A stretch of 64,000 nt of DNA. Origin: CAZJWR01 sp964549765 (GTDB taxonomy: Bacteria; Zixibacteria; MSB-5A5; GN15; JAAZOE01). The notes under the pieces were generated by a model. The model ran no database searches. It saw nothing but the letters and a program-made list of their open reading frames with translations, and was not told where the DNA came from. Positions 26,201 to 35,287 of the stretch are shown piece by piece. Numbering within the stretch: position 1 is the first letter of the stretch; each line of letters opens with the position of its first letter. The position numbers and the translations under genes are program-made. The stretch covers positions 62,001 through 126,000 of the forward strand of contig CAZJWR010000001.1 in assembly GCA_964549765.1 (NCBI GenBank), written 5' to 3'.

Positions 26201-29200
26201 GGCGATAATTTCGATATCAACAATATCTGGCGGATCAACGGTACGGAAAAAAACAGCCAGGATCCCGACGGGGGAAACCGCGCCGACACCGAGGACCCGG
26301 ACCTGAATGGCCTCCAGGTTGCCAACAGCTATTTTTCATACAAAGTAAATCTGAGCGATACCCTCGGCGATAAGTCGTATTATGTGACCGGCACCATGAA
26401 CGAATCCGGATGGGAGACCATTCGCATCCCGCTCCGCGATCCGGATGCGATCGATACCATTGTCGGCGATGCTTCCTGGAACAATATCTTCTACGCCCGA
26501 ATCTGGTTCGATTCGTCTACGACGCTCAATATACCCCCTGATGGATACAAAGTTGAGATCGCCTCGATCGATCTGATCTCGACAACCTGGGCGGATTCGT
26601 TCTACGTGGCCGATTCCGTCCGCAGCGGCGACGCCAAGTTCGATGTAGCCGTGATCAATAACGAGGTTGACAGTCGCTACGATCCCCCGGTCGCGGGCTA
26701 TCATGATCCGCAGCTCAACAAGACGGAGAGCGAGCAGTCGCTTCTCCTGAGTTACGAGAATCTCAATTCCCAAGTGGCCGTCTTCTCGCCGGATTCCGGG
26801 ATTATTCTGGCCGCCGATACCGGGCTGGCGGTACGGAAATTTTATCGGTCGATGAATTTCATGGGCTACGGCCGACTGAAGGCGTACGTGTGGGGGGATA
26901 CGGGGGTTGTTCATGACTCGGTGATGTATTTCTTCCGCATGGGAAGCGACAAGGACGCCTATTATGAATATCGCACGATTCTCAAGCCGGGCTGGGATGC
27001 CGCCAATTACATCGATATCGATTTCAGCAAAATCACGGCCCTCAAGGCGCGGCTCCTGGAGGACCGCCAGAAAGGAATCGATTCCTCGCTGGTTCGGGTC
27101 AGCGACGATGGCAAATATGCGGTCAGAATCAAACCCTACGGACAGGATCCAACGCTTACGCGAATGCAATATTTCTTGATGGGTGTGATCAATCTCAGCA
27201 CTGACCGCCAGGCTAGCGGCGAAGTCTGGGTCGATGAATTGCGCCTGACCGACGTGCGCAACGACGTCGGCATGGCGGGGCGGGTGGCGATCAGCGGGAA
27301 TATGTCCGATCTGGGAACCTACAATTTCAGTTACTCCACTCAGGACGCCTATTATCGAGGCGTGTCGTCGGCCACCAAAGGCGGGGCGGCCGATAATCTC
27401 GGCTCCGGTCAGACGAAGACCAATTACTCGTTCAGCGGCTCGATCAAGATGGACAAATTCTTTCCCCGTTCTCTGGAGCTGCAGCTGCCGGTCCGGGTGT
27501 CGTGGTCGCAAAGCGTGCAGGACCCCCTCCTCAGGTCGGGTACCGATATCACTGTCCCGGCGGAATTGCGGAATATCGAAAAAGCCGTCACGATAACCAG
27601 GGGTTTCGGCGTATCGGAACGGTTCAATAAGAAAACGCGGAATCCGCTCTTCACGCTGCTGTTAAATCGGCTGTCGTCATCGTTCAACTACAATACCACC
27701 CGGGGACATTCGGCGACCCAGCCGATGTTTTTCCGTGAGCAGTACGACGCCAAAAGCACATTTGACATGAGCGTCGGAAAACCGCCGTCCATCACTCCGC
27801 TGGCTTGGCTGGGGTATTTGAGAATCCCGTTCGGGGTGCCGAAAACCAAACTGTACCTGTACCCGACCCGTCTCAATTTCAATGGCAATTTGACCGGCTC
27901 ATATTCGAGCTCGGTCAATCAGAACAGCGTAAATCCGACCTCGCGGAAACTTGATTTCGTCGGCACCATGGACATGGGATTCAAGGTCTTCGACAACCTG
28001 ACCGGGTCCTACAGCGTCCGGACCGATCGGGATCTGCGCGATCCCAGTACGGTCAACATTGTTCTGAACCCGAAGGAATTCCGATTGGGCGTCGAGCGGA
28101 CCTACTCGCAAAATTCGAGCCTGAGTTATTCTCCGTCGCTCTTCAGATTCATCACGCACAAATTCAGCTACTCGGCGCGGTACGGCGATACCTATCGCAG
28201 CTCCGGACGGGATACGACCTTCGTGCACAGCGTCCAGTCCACCGTCAACGAAGAGGTCGCCCTAACCTTCAATCACCAGATCCTGCTTGGCAGCAACCGG
28301 GGGCGGCGCATAGTAAAGAGAGGCACTAGTCGGCAATCGGAAGATCAGTCGAAACCTGCATCTTCGTCGTCGAGCATATTCGGCCTTATGTTACGAGGCA
28401 TTCGCACCATTTCCGACGCCATCGATCCGGTATCGGGCAAGGTGGGGACCTCTCGATCGCTGTCGTTCCCCGGATTGGCAGGGAAGGCATCGGCGCCTTT
28501 CCGATTCGGATTGACGGACAATCCGGGAGTCGATCCGGTTCAAACCCTGGGCGGTATTGTCCGGCAGACGAAGTCGATATCCAAAACTCTGACCGCCAGT
28601 TCGGGCGTGTCACTTTTTGCCGGTATCGGTGTCAACGCCAATTATTCCCGGAATTCCCGGGAATCATTCGATGCCCAGCCCCTGAAGACCATCTCAGTAG
28701 GGTGGCCGGATTTGAGCCTTGATCTTCGATCGGTGCGCGGTCTGTGGTATCTGGGCAAGCTGATCAACGCGTTGTCACCGTCGTCACGATACGCCAAAAC
28801 CACGGAAACCAAGCTTCATACGACTTCCGTCAGTCCGTACGAAGTACGGGTGCGGGAAGCCTTCTCGCCTTTGGTCTCGCTCAGCGTCAATCCCCTGCGT
28901 TCGATGCGAACCACGGCACGATACGAGCGCACGGTGTCGATGACAACCCAGTACACCGAAAACACCGGCGATATTCGTAATATTACCAAACAAACCGCGG
29001 AGACCTATTCGGCGACCTGGAGCTATCGTTTCAGCAGTCCATCGGGAGTCCGGCTGCCGATTTTGGGCCGCATCAAATTCGAATCGAACCTCAACGTCAC
29101 GCTCGATGTGAGCCTGCGTCGTTCCCATGACGAATCGGCCAATCTCACCAACCACCTCGCCTTCGAGACCAGCGGCGATCGCACCAATCTGACCGTCAGC

Positions 29201-29335
29201 CCGACCGCCTCTTACAGCTTTTCGTCCACGGTCAAGGGCGGTTTATCGGCGCGCTGGCAGGATGACAAAGACAAGCAGCGGCGCGAAACGCGACATACGC
29301 GGGAGCTGGGGTTCTGGGTCGAGCTCCAATTCTAA
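23237..29335 (+). CDS. sprA: SprA/Sov-family giant outer-membrane protein
   Basis: The 2032-residue protein begins with a signal peptide (cleavage near SVYA-DPP, about residue 30), then MDYNFPDYSVSYMRRLE and the SprA-type segments KVSQDSRNDIPLANRLILRY, RFDIEGTIGSKISVKV and EVFIDDFEGSKDSYSLG. The C-terminal third is rich in Ser, Thr and aromatic residues with alternating patterns, as expected for a very large beta barrel, and ends in Phe (WVELQF). SprA forms the giant translocon pore of type IX secretion in Bacteroidota, where it is about 2400 residues. Start is GTG 23237 or ATG 23243. No other type IX genes are in the window. Confidence 0.88.
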   Translation: MIMIFRRPTFFRILVMTLAAAACLQSVYADPPQFQSSLDYQQRYLSPFPGFDTHFIASITPEEYVPLVKLNRQSPYEMDYNFPDYSVSYMRRLERNQTMIPVNSSLDAFVQRRLAMSEDELAYNLTRESLTKEQKEKAGGLFQFTIPIPSRAFESIFGEGGAGLRVSGYRRISFKGRSSWSDKPQTAFYRQSKFPTLQMEQDYRFDIEGTIGSKISVKVSQDSRNDIPLANRLILRYKGTEDDIFQSVEAGNTTLNLPATQFLAYSTRVQGLFGIKATAQLADLSITAIASQEKGSTESVAISAAGASGTAKRVIRDIDFKERMIYDLGRLPLRRARSDTLPEPDKYDFAFPDSANGIAGDSITRLVVYVDDLSGDLTERFTRPVGNCYIDPSDTLSDDPKGIYRTTGYFKTIDGTNYYLQPTQFYIEFLQSFITNDDIIGVYMEVLRRRAGASWVDTIGDITSDTMRLKLIKPQAYNDVNHHVWEYQWRNVYYLGSNNIDLRDFNVEIYKGRPVNNQEVDPADLDHNQQGIKYLQILGLDRGDDNGQNVPDGEIDRYVYIDQALGLLIFPSRHPFDDSLPFVYDDNGQPVVLADSIPDIYINQNRQTLSTASGYYIAVSSRASGSAVIQLNATNIIEGSEVVQNGNERLVRGKDYEIDYDFGRLTLLRDDLTDINSNVSITFERAPFFSLDRKTLLGTRLEYVPSRDFNIGTTILYKSEKSTNRKPKVGEETSKMLVWDMDMDYSFRNPLFTTFANALPFVSASAESFMKVSAEVAQSRPNPNVDGEVFIDDFEGSKDSYSLGIPRKTWRFASRPLGVDTAVAERAHVAWLNPIDGVPVTDIWDRQIGTGEASTANVLEIHFKPVDHKFVKDTVQNIIDSITVPIEPEKSWAGFMRNISQGVATQVQDAQLLEIRLRTGGSKEGDFGGLMHIDLGRISEDIDGDGQLDAENPDPAQILTDEEDVGLDGRADQYEFGYNPENGVYDPAGDNFDINNIWRINGTEKNSQDPDGGNRADTEDPDLNGLQVANSYFSYKVNLSDTLGDKSYYVTGTMNESGWETIRIPLRDPDAIDTIVGDASWNNIFYARIWFDSSTTLNIPPDGYKVEIASIDLISTTWADSFYVADSVRSGDAKFDVAVINNEVDSRYDPPVAGYHDPQLNKTESEQSLLLSYENLNSQVAVFSPDSGIILAADTGLAVRKFYRSMNFMGYGRLKAYVWGDTGVVHDSVMYFFRMGSDKDAYYEYRTILKPGWDAANYIDIDFSKITALKARLLEDRQKGIDSSLVRVSDDGKYAVRIKPYGQDPTLTRMQYFLMGVINLSTDRQASGEVWVDELRLTDVRNDVGMAGRVAISGNMSDLGTYNFSYSTQDAYYRGVSSATKGGAADNLGSGQTKTNYSFSGSIKMDKFFPRSLELQLPVRVSWSQSVQDPLLRSGTDITVPAELRNIEKAVTITRGFGVSERFNKKTRNPLFTLLLNRLSSSFNYNTTRGHSATQPMFFREQYDAKSTFDMSVGKPPSITPLAWLGYLRIPFGVPKTKLYLYPTRLNFNGNLTGSYSSSVNQNSVNPTSRKLDFVGTMDMGFKVFDNLTGSYSVRTDRDLRDPSTVNIVLNPKEFRLGVERTYSQNSSLSYSPSLFRFITHKFSYSARYGDTYRSSGRDTTFVHSVQSTVNEEVALTFNHQILLGSNRGRRIVKRGTSRQSEDQSKPASSSSSIFGLMLRGIRTISDAIDPVSGKVGTSRSLSFPGLAGKASAPFRFGLTDNPGVDPVQTLGGIVRQTKSISKTLTASSGVSLFAGIGVNANYSRNSRESFDAQPLKTISVGWPDLSLDLRSVRGLWYLGKLINALSPSSRYAKTTETKLHTTSVSPYEVRVREAFSPLVSLSVNPLRSMRTTARYERTVSMTTQYTENTGDIRNITKQTAETYSATWSYRFSSPSGVRLPILGRIKFESNLNVTLDVSLRRSHDESANLTNHLAFETSGDRTNLTVSPTASYSFSSTVKGGLSARWQDDKDKQRRETRHTRELGFWVELQF

Positions 29336-29347
29336 GCCAAAAACAGT

Positions 29348-29375
29348 TTGACAAACCATGGGGCGACGATATCTT
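29348..29375 (+). promoter_or_regulatory. Candidate promoter of the M28-family gene
   Basis: TTGACA (29348-29353) and TATCTT (29370-29375) are 16 bp apart. The -10 box ends 6 bp before an ATG at 29382. The longer in-frame start at 29358 lies between the two boxes and is therefore unlikely. Confidence 0.4.
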
Positions 29376-29381
29376 GGCTGG

Positions 29382-30308
29382 ATGGATATGATTTCCCCGA
29401 TTATTATTAGACGTATTGTGCGGCACACGGCGATAGCCCTTGCCCTTGTCGTTTTGATATCGTGCGGCGGCAAAAATCCCGTCCCGAAATTCGACGGCGA
29501 TCGGGCCTTCAAGCTGCTGGTGATGCAGACCGATCTGGGACCGCGAGTCCCCGGGTCGTCCGGATGGGAACAATTTCAGTCGATGGCCCGGCAGTTCTTC
29601 GATTCATTGGGCGTCACATACGAAACGCAGCCTTTCACATATCCCGATTACCTCCGGGGCGATACCGTGAAACTGGTCAACTGGATCGTGCATATCAATC
29701 CCGGAAAGGGCAACCGCATTCTGCTTGGGGCGCATTATGACAGCCGGCCCCGGGCCGACTACGATCCCGATCCGAACCGGCGCGATCAGCCCATTCCGGG
29801 CGCCAACGACGGCGCGTCGGGCACGGCCGTGTTGATGCACATGTGCGAACTGATGGTGGCCGCGCCGCCGGCGGTGGGAGTCGATCTGGTGTTGTTCGAC
29901 GGGGAGGATTACGGGCCGCCGGGCCGCAACGATCAATATCTTCTGGGGTCGACCCATTATGCCTCGAATTACGACGGAGATTACGACTTTGGCATCATCA
30001 TCGACATGATTGGCGATAGCGATTTGAATATTTATCGCGAGGTGTTTTCCGAGCGGTATGTCAAGGATATAAACGACCTGGTCTGGAATACGGCGGCGCG
30101 GTTAGGGGTGTCGGCGTTTATCGACAGCCTCAAATATGAAGTTATCGACGATCATCTGCCGCTTATCTCGGGCGGCATTCCGACCATCGACGTGATCGAT
30201 TTTGATTATCCGTATTGGCACACGCTGGCCGACACGCCGGATAAATGTTCTCCGGCCTCGTTGGATGCGGTGGGCCGGGTCTTATTGGATGTGGTCTATG
30301 GGCGCTGA
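29382..30308 (+). CDS. M28-family metalloenzyme lipoprotein, glutaminyl-peptide cyclotransferase-like
   Basis: The 308-residue protein has a lipoprotein signal (ALVVLISCGG, lipobox Cys near residue 25). Metal ligands fall in LLGAHYDSRP, PGANDGASGTA, LFDGEDYG, IIDMIGDSD and the late WHTLADT. The GEDYG pattern (Glu-Asp rather than the Glu-Glu of aminopeptidases) and a single Asp/Glu/His zinc site fit glutaminyl cyclases, which make N-terminal pyroglutamate. An aminopeptidase cannot be excluded. It acts in the periplasm or outer membrane. The end overlaps selA by 11 bp. Confidence 0.75.
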   Translation: MDMISPIIIRRIVRHTAIALALVVLISCGGKNPVPKFDGDRAFKLLVMQTDLGPRVPGSSGWEQFQSMARQFFDSLGVTYETQPFTYPDYLRGDTVKLVNWIVHINPGKGNRILLGAHYDSRPRADYDPDPNRRDQPIPGANDGASGTAVLMHMCELMVAAPPAVGVDLVLFDGEDYGPPGRNDQYLLGSTHYASNYDGDYDFGIIIDMIGDSDLNIYREVFSERYVKDINDLVWNTAARLGVSAFIDSLKYEVIDDHLPLISGGIPTIDVIDFDYPYWHTLADTPDKCSPASLDAVGRVLLDVVYGR

Positions 30309-31680
30309 CTCCTCGCGTGAATTCACCGGTCTTCGGGATTTCCCCTCGGTGGAAGTATTTTCGGGGATCCCTCAATTATCGCCATACGTGGAGACGCTGA
30401 CGCGGCCGGTGGTGGTTGAAGTCGTCAAAAGGGTCATCGCCGACTACAAGGAGAAGTTCTCATCGGGCGGAAAAACCGTGACGGAAAATAATCTCATCCG
30501 GGGTGTCGTTAGTGAACTCAATCGTCTCACGCTTCAGCAATTGATGCCAGTTGTCAATGGAACGGGGATTGTTATTCATACCAATCTCGGGCGGGCGCCG
30601 ATATCCGAAGAGATGATTCACAACGCCATGGAGATGGCGTCGGGGTACAGCAACCTGGAATTCGATCTCGCCGGCGGCAAGCGCGGCAAGCGCGGTGTAC
30701 TGGTCGAACGGCTGTTGGCGCTAATGTGCGGCGCCGACAGCGGGACCATCGTCAACAACAACGCGGCGGCTTTGTTCGTTATTCTCAATACGCTGGCGTA
30801 TCGCAAGGAGGTGCTGATATCGCGCGGCGAACTGGTTCAGATCGGCGGCGGGTTTCGCATACCGGATATCATGCGAAAATCCGGGGTAAAGCTGGTCGAA
30901 ATCGGCACCACCAATCGGACCTCATTGGCCGACTATGCCGATGCCGTCACCGATCGCACCCGGATGATTCTGAAGGTGCATCGGTCAAATTTCACCCAGG
31001 CGGGCTTTGTCGAGGAAACCTCGCTTCAGGATTTGTCCGCCTTATGCCGCGAAAAAAAATTGATCCTGACACATGATCTGGGATCGGGCCTGATGTCGTT
31101 TCCACCCGGAATTGCCATCGCCGACGAACCGGATGTGCTGTCTTCGGTGCGCGCCGGGGCTGACCTGACCTGTTTTTCCGGAGATAAACTGCTGGGGGGC
31201 GCCCAGGCCGGACTGATCGTCGGGACGTCCGACCTGATTGCCAGTATCAAGAAGAACCCGCTCTTCCGGACCATTCGTTGTGACAAGCTCATATTTTCCA
31301 TCAGCACGCAGGTATTCATGTCGTATCTTCGGGGAACACAATTTTTGGATATCCCCATCTGGCGCATGATCACTGTGCCCGAGGCTGAGCTTAAAAAACG
31401 CGGCGAGGCAATACGGGCGGCGTGTCCGGGACTGGATATCGTCCTCAGAGCCACCGGCGCCTACCTCGGCGGCGGCTCGACACCGGGGCAGACCATCCCG
31501 TCGCTGGCTGTCGTCATGCGTTCGAGTCTGGCCCCAAATACGCTGGCGGGGCACTTTCGCAAGTATACGCCGCCGATCGTCGGACGCGTCGAAAACGACG
31601 ATTTTCTGCTTGATCTACGGACCATCCCGCCGGATAAAGATGCGTTGCTGATTCAGGCCATCCGGGAAATTTTGAGGTAA
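30298..31680 (+). CDS. selA: SelA, L-seryl-tRNA(Sec) selenium transferase
   Basis: The 460-residue PLP enzyme has an N-terminal helical domain, NGTGIVIHTNLGRAPISEE (about residues 85-103), NNNAAALFVILNTLA, and the PLP-lysine segment FSGDKLLGGAQAGLIVG. It converts Ser-tRNA(Sec) to Sec-tRNA(Sec) using selenophosphate. The ATG at 30298 is chosen because the product then begins like the family; the frame is open for 96 bp upstream within the M28 gene. The start overlaps that gene by 11 bp, and selB follows after 2 bp. Confidence 0.96.
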   Translation: MGADSSREFTGLRDFPSVEVFSGIPQLSPYVETLTRPVVVEVVKRVIADYKEKFSSGGKTVTENNLIRGVVSELNRLTLQQLMPVVNGTGIVIHTNLGRAPISEEMIHNAMEMASGYSNLEFDLAGGKRGKRGVLVERLLALMCGADSGTIVNNNAAALFVILNTLAYRKEVLISRGELVQIGGGFRIPDIMRKSGVKLVEIGTTNRTSLADYADAVTDRTRMILKVHRSNFTQAGFVEETSLQDLSALCREKKLILTHDLGSGLMSFPPGIAIADEPDVLSSVRAGADLTCFSGDKLLGGAQAGLIVGTSDLIASIKKNPLFRTIRCDKLIFSISTQVFMSYLRGTQFLDIPIWRMITVPEAELKKRGEAIRAACPGLDIVLRATGAYLGGGSTPGQTIPSLAVVMRSSLAPNTLAGHFRKYTPPIVGRVENDDFLLDLRTIPPDKDALLIQAIREILR

Positions 31681-31682
31681 TC

Positions 31683-33581
31683 ATGTTCGTCCTGGGAACG
31701 GCGGGCCATATCGACCACGGCAAATCATCCCTGATCAAAGCCATGACAGGCATCGATCCCGACCGCCTTCCGGAGGAAAAAGAGCGGGGCATGACCATCG
31801 ATCTGGGTTTCGCCTGGCTAAATCTTCCTGACGGCGAACGCGTCGGATTCGTCGATGTGCCCGGCCATGAACGGTTCGTGCGCAACATGGTGGCCGGCGC
31901 CGGCGGCGTCAATGCCGCCATGCTGGTGGTCGCCGCCGATGACGGCTGGATGCCCCAGACGCAGGAACATTTCGATATTCTCCGCCTGCTGGATATCAAA
32001 TACGGACTGGTGGCTGTGACCAAGATCGATCTGGTCGAAAAGGACTGGCTCGATCTGGTCGTCGCCGACGTCGCCGCCAAAGTATCCGGGTCGTTCCTCG
32101 ACGGCGCGCCGATCTCCCCCGTTTCATCTACTACCGGTGAGGGCGTGGATAAGATCGTCGCCGCCGTCATCGAAATCGGCCGGCATTTGAAGCAGGTTGA
32201 AGATATCGGCAAGGCGCGATTGTTCATCGACCGCGCATTCGTCTTGACCGGCATCGGCGTAGTGGTCACCGGCACCAGCCGGGGGGGAGGCTTTTCCGCC
32301 GACAGCGATGTGTATCATTTCCCCGCCGGCAAACGCGTTAAAATCCGCACCCTGCAATCGCACGAGGAAAAAGTCGACCGGGTCGGGCCGGGCGCCCGCG
32401 TGGCGATTAACCTGTCCGGCGTGGATCGCGAAGGGATCAACCGCGGCGACGTCATCACCGGATTCGACTATCTTCCGCGCCCGAATTTCCTTGCTGTGCA
32501 TGTCAGCAACCTGAATACATCGGCCATCTCTCTGAAGGAGGGGCGGAAAGTCCTTATCATCCACGGGACGACCGAGACGGAAGCGATTATGCGGCCCTTC
32601 GACGGGGCCGGAATCAAACCCGGCGCGGACGGGCTGGCAATTATCAAGACCGACGATCCGCTGGCGGCCTTTGTCAGTGATCATTTTATTGCGCGTCTCC
32701 CGACGCCTCAGGTGACCATCGGCGGCGGCATGGTGCTCGATATTCTTGACCGGTACCCGCGCCGCAAGGAACTGCCGGCGATGGCCGATTACCTGAACCG
32801 CCGACGCGGCGGCGATCTCGGTGAATTGATCCACACCGAATTGGCCAAAAAATATTTTATGCCGCAATCGGAATTTCTGACCTACACCAATTTTTCCTCG
32901 GCGCAGATAGAGCAGGCGGTCGGCGGGTTGCTGTCGAGCGGGGAGGCGGCGGCTTTTGACGGCAATCTGGTGTTGAAGGAAAACATCGCGGACCCGACCG
33001 ACAGTATCCGTCGCGAATTGGAAAAAACGCATGCGGCCAAATCATATCTCAAGGGAATGACCGCCGAGGAACTGATACGTATTCTTCGCATCCGCGACCA
33101 GGAACAGTTTCTGCTGGTGCTGAAATATCTTGAGAGTTCGGGGACGCTGGGACGTTCTCGGCAATTCTATCATCTGCCGGAATTCACGCCGACGCTGGAC
33201 GAAAAGCTGTCACGGCAGGCCGAATCGATCGTGAAAGCCTCGCAAGATGCCGGGCATAATTATCTGACCTTTGCCGAAATCGAAGCCCAATTTCCCGGCA
33301 GCCGCAAAACCCTGGATTTTCTTTTCGAGGAAAAGCGCCTGCGGGCCATCGGTTCGCAGTTCGTCATGCCGGAATCGACATGGAAAGAAATTGTCGCGTA
33401 TATCGAACAGGCGATAAACGGCCAGGGAAAATTCACCGTCGCGGATTTTCGCGACCGGTTCGGATCGAGCCGCAAATACGCCCTGCCGGTGCTGGAATAT
33501 CTCGACCGCATCAATATCACCCGCCGGGAGGGGGATTATCGCGTCAAAGGAGCCGACTTCAATGAACGCCATTCTCTATAA
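31683..33581 (+). CDS. selB: SelB, selenocysteine-specific elongation factor
   Basis: The 632-residue GTPase has G1 GTAGHIDHGKSS, the DVPGHERFVRNMVAGAGG segment, G4 TKID, then three beta domains as in EF-Tu and a C-terminal half of winged-helix repeats (about residues 375-632) that bind the SECIS hairpin in mRNA. It delivers Sec-tRNA(Sec) to UGA codons. It starts 2 bp after selA and overlaps the next gene by 20 bp. Length is typical. Confidence 0.96.
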   Translation: MFVLGTAGHIDHGKSSLIKAMTGIDPDRLPEEKERGMTIDLGFAWLNLPDGERVGFVDVPGHERFVRNMVAGAGGVNAAMLVVAADDGWMPQTQEHFDILRLLDIKYGLVAVTKIDLVEKDWLDLVVADVAAKVSGSFLDGAPISPVSSTTGEGVDKIVAAVIEIGRHLKQVEDIGKARLFIDRAFVLTGIGVVVTGTSRGGGFSADSDVYHFPAGKRVKIRTLQSHEEKVDRVGPGARVAINLSGVDREGINRGDVITGFDYLPRPNFLAVHVSNLNTSAISLKEGRKVLIIHGTTETEAIMRPFDGAGIKPGADGLAIIKTDDPLAAFVSDHFIARLPTPQVTIGGGMVLDILDRYPRRKELPAMADYLNRRRGGDLGELIHTELAKKYFMPQSEFLTYTNFSSAQIEQAVGGLLSSGEAAAFDGNLVLKENIADPTDSIRRELEKTHAAKSYLKGMTAEELIRILRIRDQEQFLLVLKYLESSGTLGRSRQFYHLPEFTPTLDEKLSRQAESIVKASQDAGHNYLTFAEIEAQFPGSRKTLDFLFEEKRLRAIGSQFVMPESTWKEIVAYIEQAINGQGKFTVADFRDRFGSSRKYALPVLEYLDRINITRREGDYRVKGADFNERHSL

Positions 33582-35154
33582 CGGCCGAATCTATCCACAA
33601 TATCGTATCGCAAAACGCCCGACCGCCGTGGTTTTCACGGGCGGGAAAATCGTCGAGCTCGGATATGACGTGAAATCTCTGGTGCGGAGATATCCCCGTC
33701 ATCGAGCTATCGATCTCGACGGACGCGTCGTCCTGCCCGGTTTTGTAGACAGCCACGTTCACTTCTATTTCTGGACAGCGACGCTGGATACGGTGCATCT
33801 GGATCATACCGAGACATTCGATGACGCGCTCAAGGCCATCGAATCATTTGTTACCAGCGGCGTATCGGGCGAATGGATCGTCGGCGATGGCTGGTCGGCG
33901 GATCGATGGGACCCCTATCATCTGCCGAATGCGGCGGAGTTGGATGCTGTGACCGGACAGCATCCGGCGGCGCTATTCAGCAAGGATCAGCATATCCTGT
34001 GGGTGAATTCGAAGGCAATGGCGATGGGGGGCATCGGCAAAGATACGCCCGATCCGGAGGGAGGCAAAATCGATCGCGATGCCGACGGCAATCCGACCGG
34101 AATCCTCCGTGAAATCCCCGGATACTTTCCGGTATTCCGGCTCGTGGGCAAGCCGGATGCGAGCCGCATGGACCGCATGTGGCGCAAAGCCGAACGGATT
34201 GCCTATTCGCGAGGGGTGACCGGATTTCATTCGATGGACGGTCATGAAGGCTGGCAGTATTTTCAGAAACGACACGCGGAGGGGAAACTGGGATTCCGCA
34301 TTCAGTACTATTTCCCGGTGGCGATGCTCGATGCCGTCATCGCCGACAAGATGATATCCGGATTGGGCGACGATACTCTCCGCGTCGGTGGGATTAAAAT
34401 TTTTGCCGACGGCTCATTGGGGGCGCAGACGGCGTACATGAAAAAGCCGTACCGTGGCAAAAAGGACGACTGCGGCGTAGCCGTCACCGAATTGGACGAA
34501 TTGACGCTCCATGTCGGAAAAGCCATCCGCAATAATCTCGCCTGCGCCATCCATGCCATCGGGGACAAGGCGGTGGCTAACGTTATCACGGCGTATCTGT
34601 CGGCGGGGTATCGATCTCATCTGCGGAATCGCATCGAACACCTTCAATTGATCTCCCGCGAGGACGTACCGCGATTGAAAAAATCCCATGTGGTGGCCTC
34701 GATGCAGCCGAGCCATTGCCCGTCGGATCGGCAATTGGTCGCCGCATACTGGGGAGAACGGGGCCGGAATGCGTATATCTTTAAAACCTTACTTAAAACG
34801 GGTATACCGCTGACATTCGGTTCCGACTGCCCGATCGAGCCGCTTGATCCCGTAGGCGGGATCCATGCCGCCGTCAATAGAAACGGATTCGGCGAACGCG
34901 GCGGACGGTTTTATCCCGAGGAGCGCTTGACCGTCTCGCAAACCGTGCACGGATTCACCACCGGGCCGGCATATGCGTCGGGTCGGGAATCATTCGCTGG
35001 CAAAATCGCACCGGGATATCAGGCCGATCTGGTCATCCTCGATGACGATATCTACTCTATGCCGAAAGCAGACATCCATAAAGCGCAGACTGCCGCCACG
35101 CTATTCGACGGCAAAATCGTCTATGACTGCGGTTCGCTCGATCTTGGAAAATAG
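33562..35154 (+). CDS. YtcJ-like metal-dependent amidohydrolase
   Basis: The 530-residue amidohydrolase of the YtcJ/AepA group has the metal motif DSHVHFYFW (about residues 68-76), FADGSLGAQTAYM, the histidine of AIHAIGDKA, RIEHLQLIS, and the late aspartate of FGSDCPIEP. The C-terminal beta segment (KIAPGYQADLVILDDD) is typical. Family members hydrolyse amide bonds, but substrates are mostly unknown. It overlaps selB by 20 bp, which suggests coupling, yet a link with selenium is not evident. Confidence 0.85.
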   Translation: MNAILYNGRIYPQYRIAKRPTAVVFTGGKIVELGYDVKSLVRRYPRHRAIDLDGRVVLPGFVDSHVHFYFWTATLDTVHLDHTETFDDALKAIESFVTSGVSGEWIVGDGWSADRWDPYHLPNAAELDAVTGQHPAALFSKDQHILWVNSKAMAMGGIGKDTPDPEGGKIDRDADGNPTGILREIPGYFPVFRLVGKPDASRMDRMWRKAERIAYSRGVTGFHSMDGHEGWQYFQKRHAEGKLGFRIQYYFPVAMLDAVIADKMISGLGDDTLRVGGIKIFADGSLGAQTAYMKKPYRGKKDDCGVAVTELDELTLHVGKAIRNNLACAIHAIGDKAVANVITAYLSAGYRSHLRNRIEHLQLISREDVPRLKKSHVVASMQPSHCPSDRQLVAAYWGERGRNAYIFKTLLKTGIPLTFGSDCPIEPLDPVGGIHAAVNRNGFGERGGRFYPEERLTVSQTVHGFTTGPAYASGRESFAGKIAPGYQADLVILDDDIYSMPKADIHKAQTAATLFDGKIVYDCGSLDLGK

Positions 35155-35287
35155 TCTCTGGCCCGCGGGGCCGGAGCGGCGATTTCACGCAATCGACCTT
35201 GACTCAATGACTTACAAAATTAATTGCTGAAATATCAATAACGGTCGTATTTGTGCCATATAAAGGCAATAAGTCTCGATTTTTATT

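Noticed and set aside
26336..27511. Minus-strand open frame of about 390 codons inside sprA
   Set aside because: The codon phase mirrors the GC-rich third positions of sprA. No recognisable protein pattern.
35160..35172. Hairpin GGCCC-GCG-GGGCC after the amidohydrolase
   Set aside because: No T-tract follows, and the loop is only 3 nt. It may be a chance GC-rich repeat.
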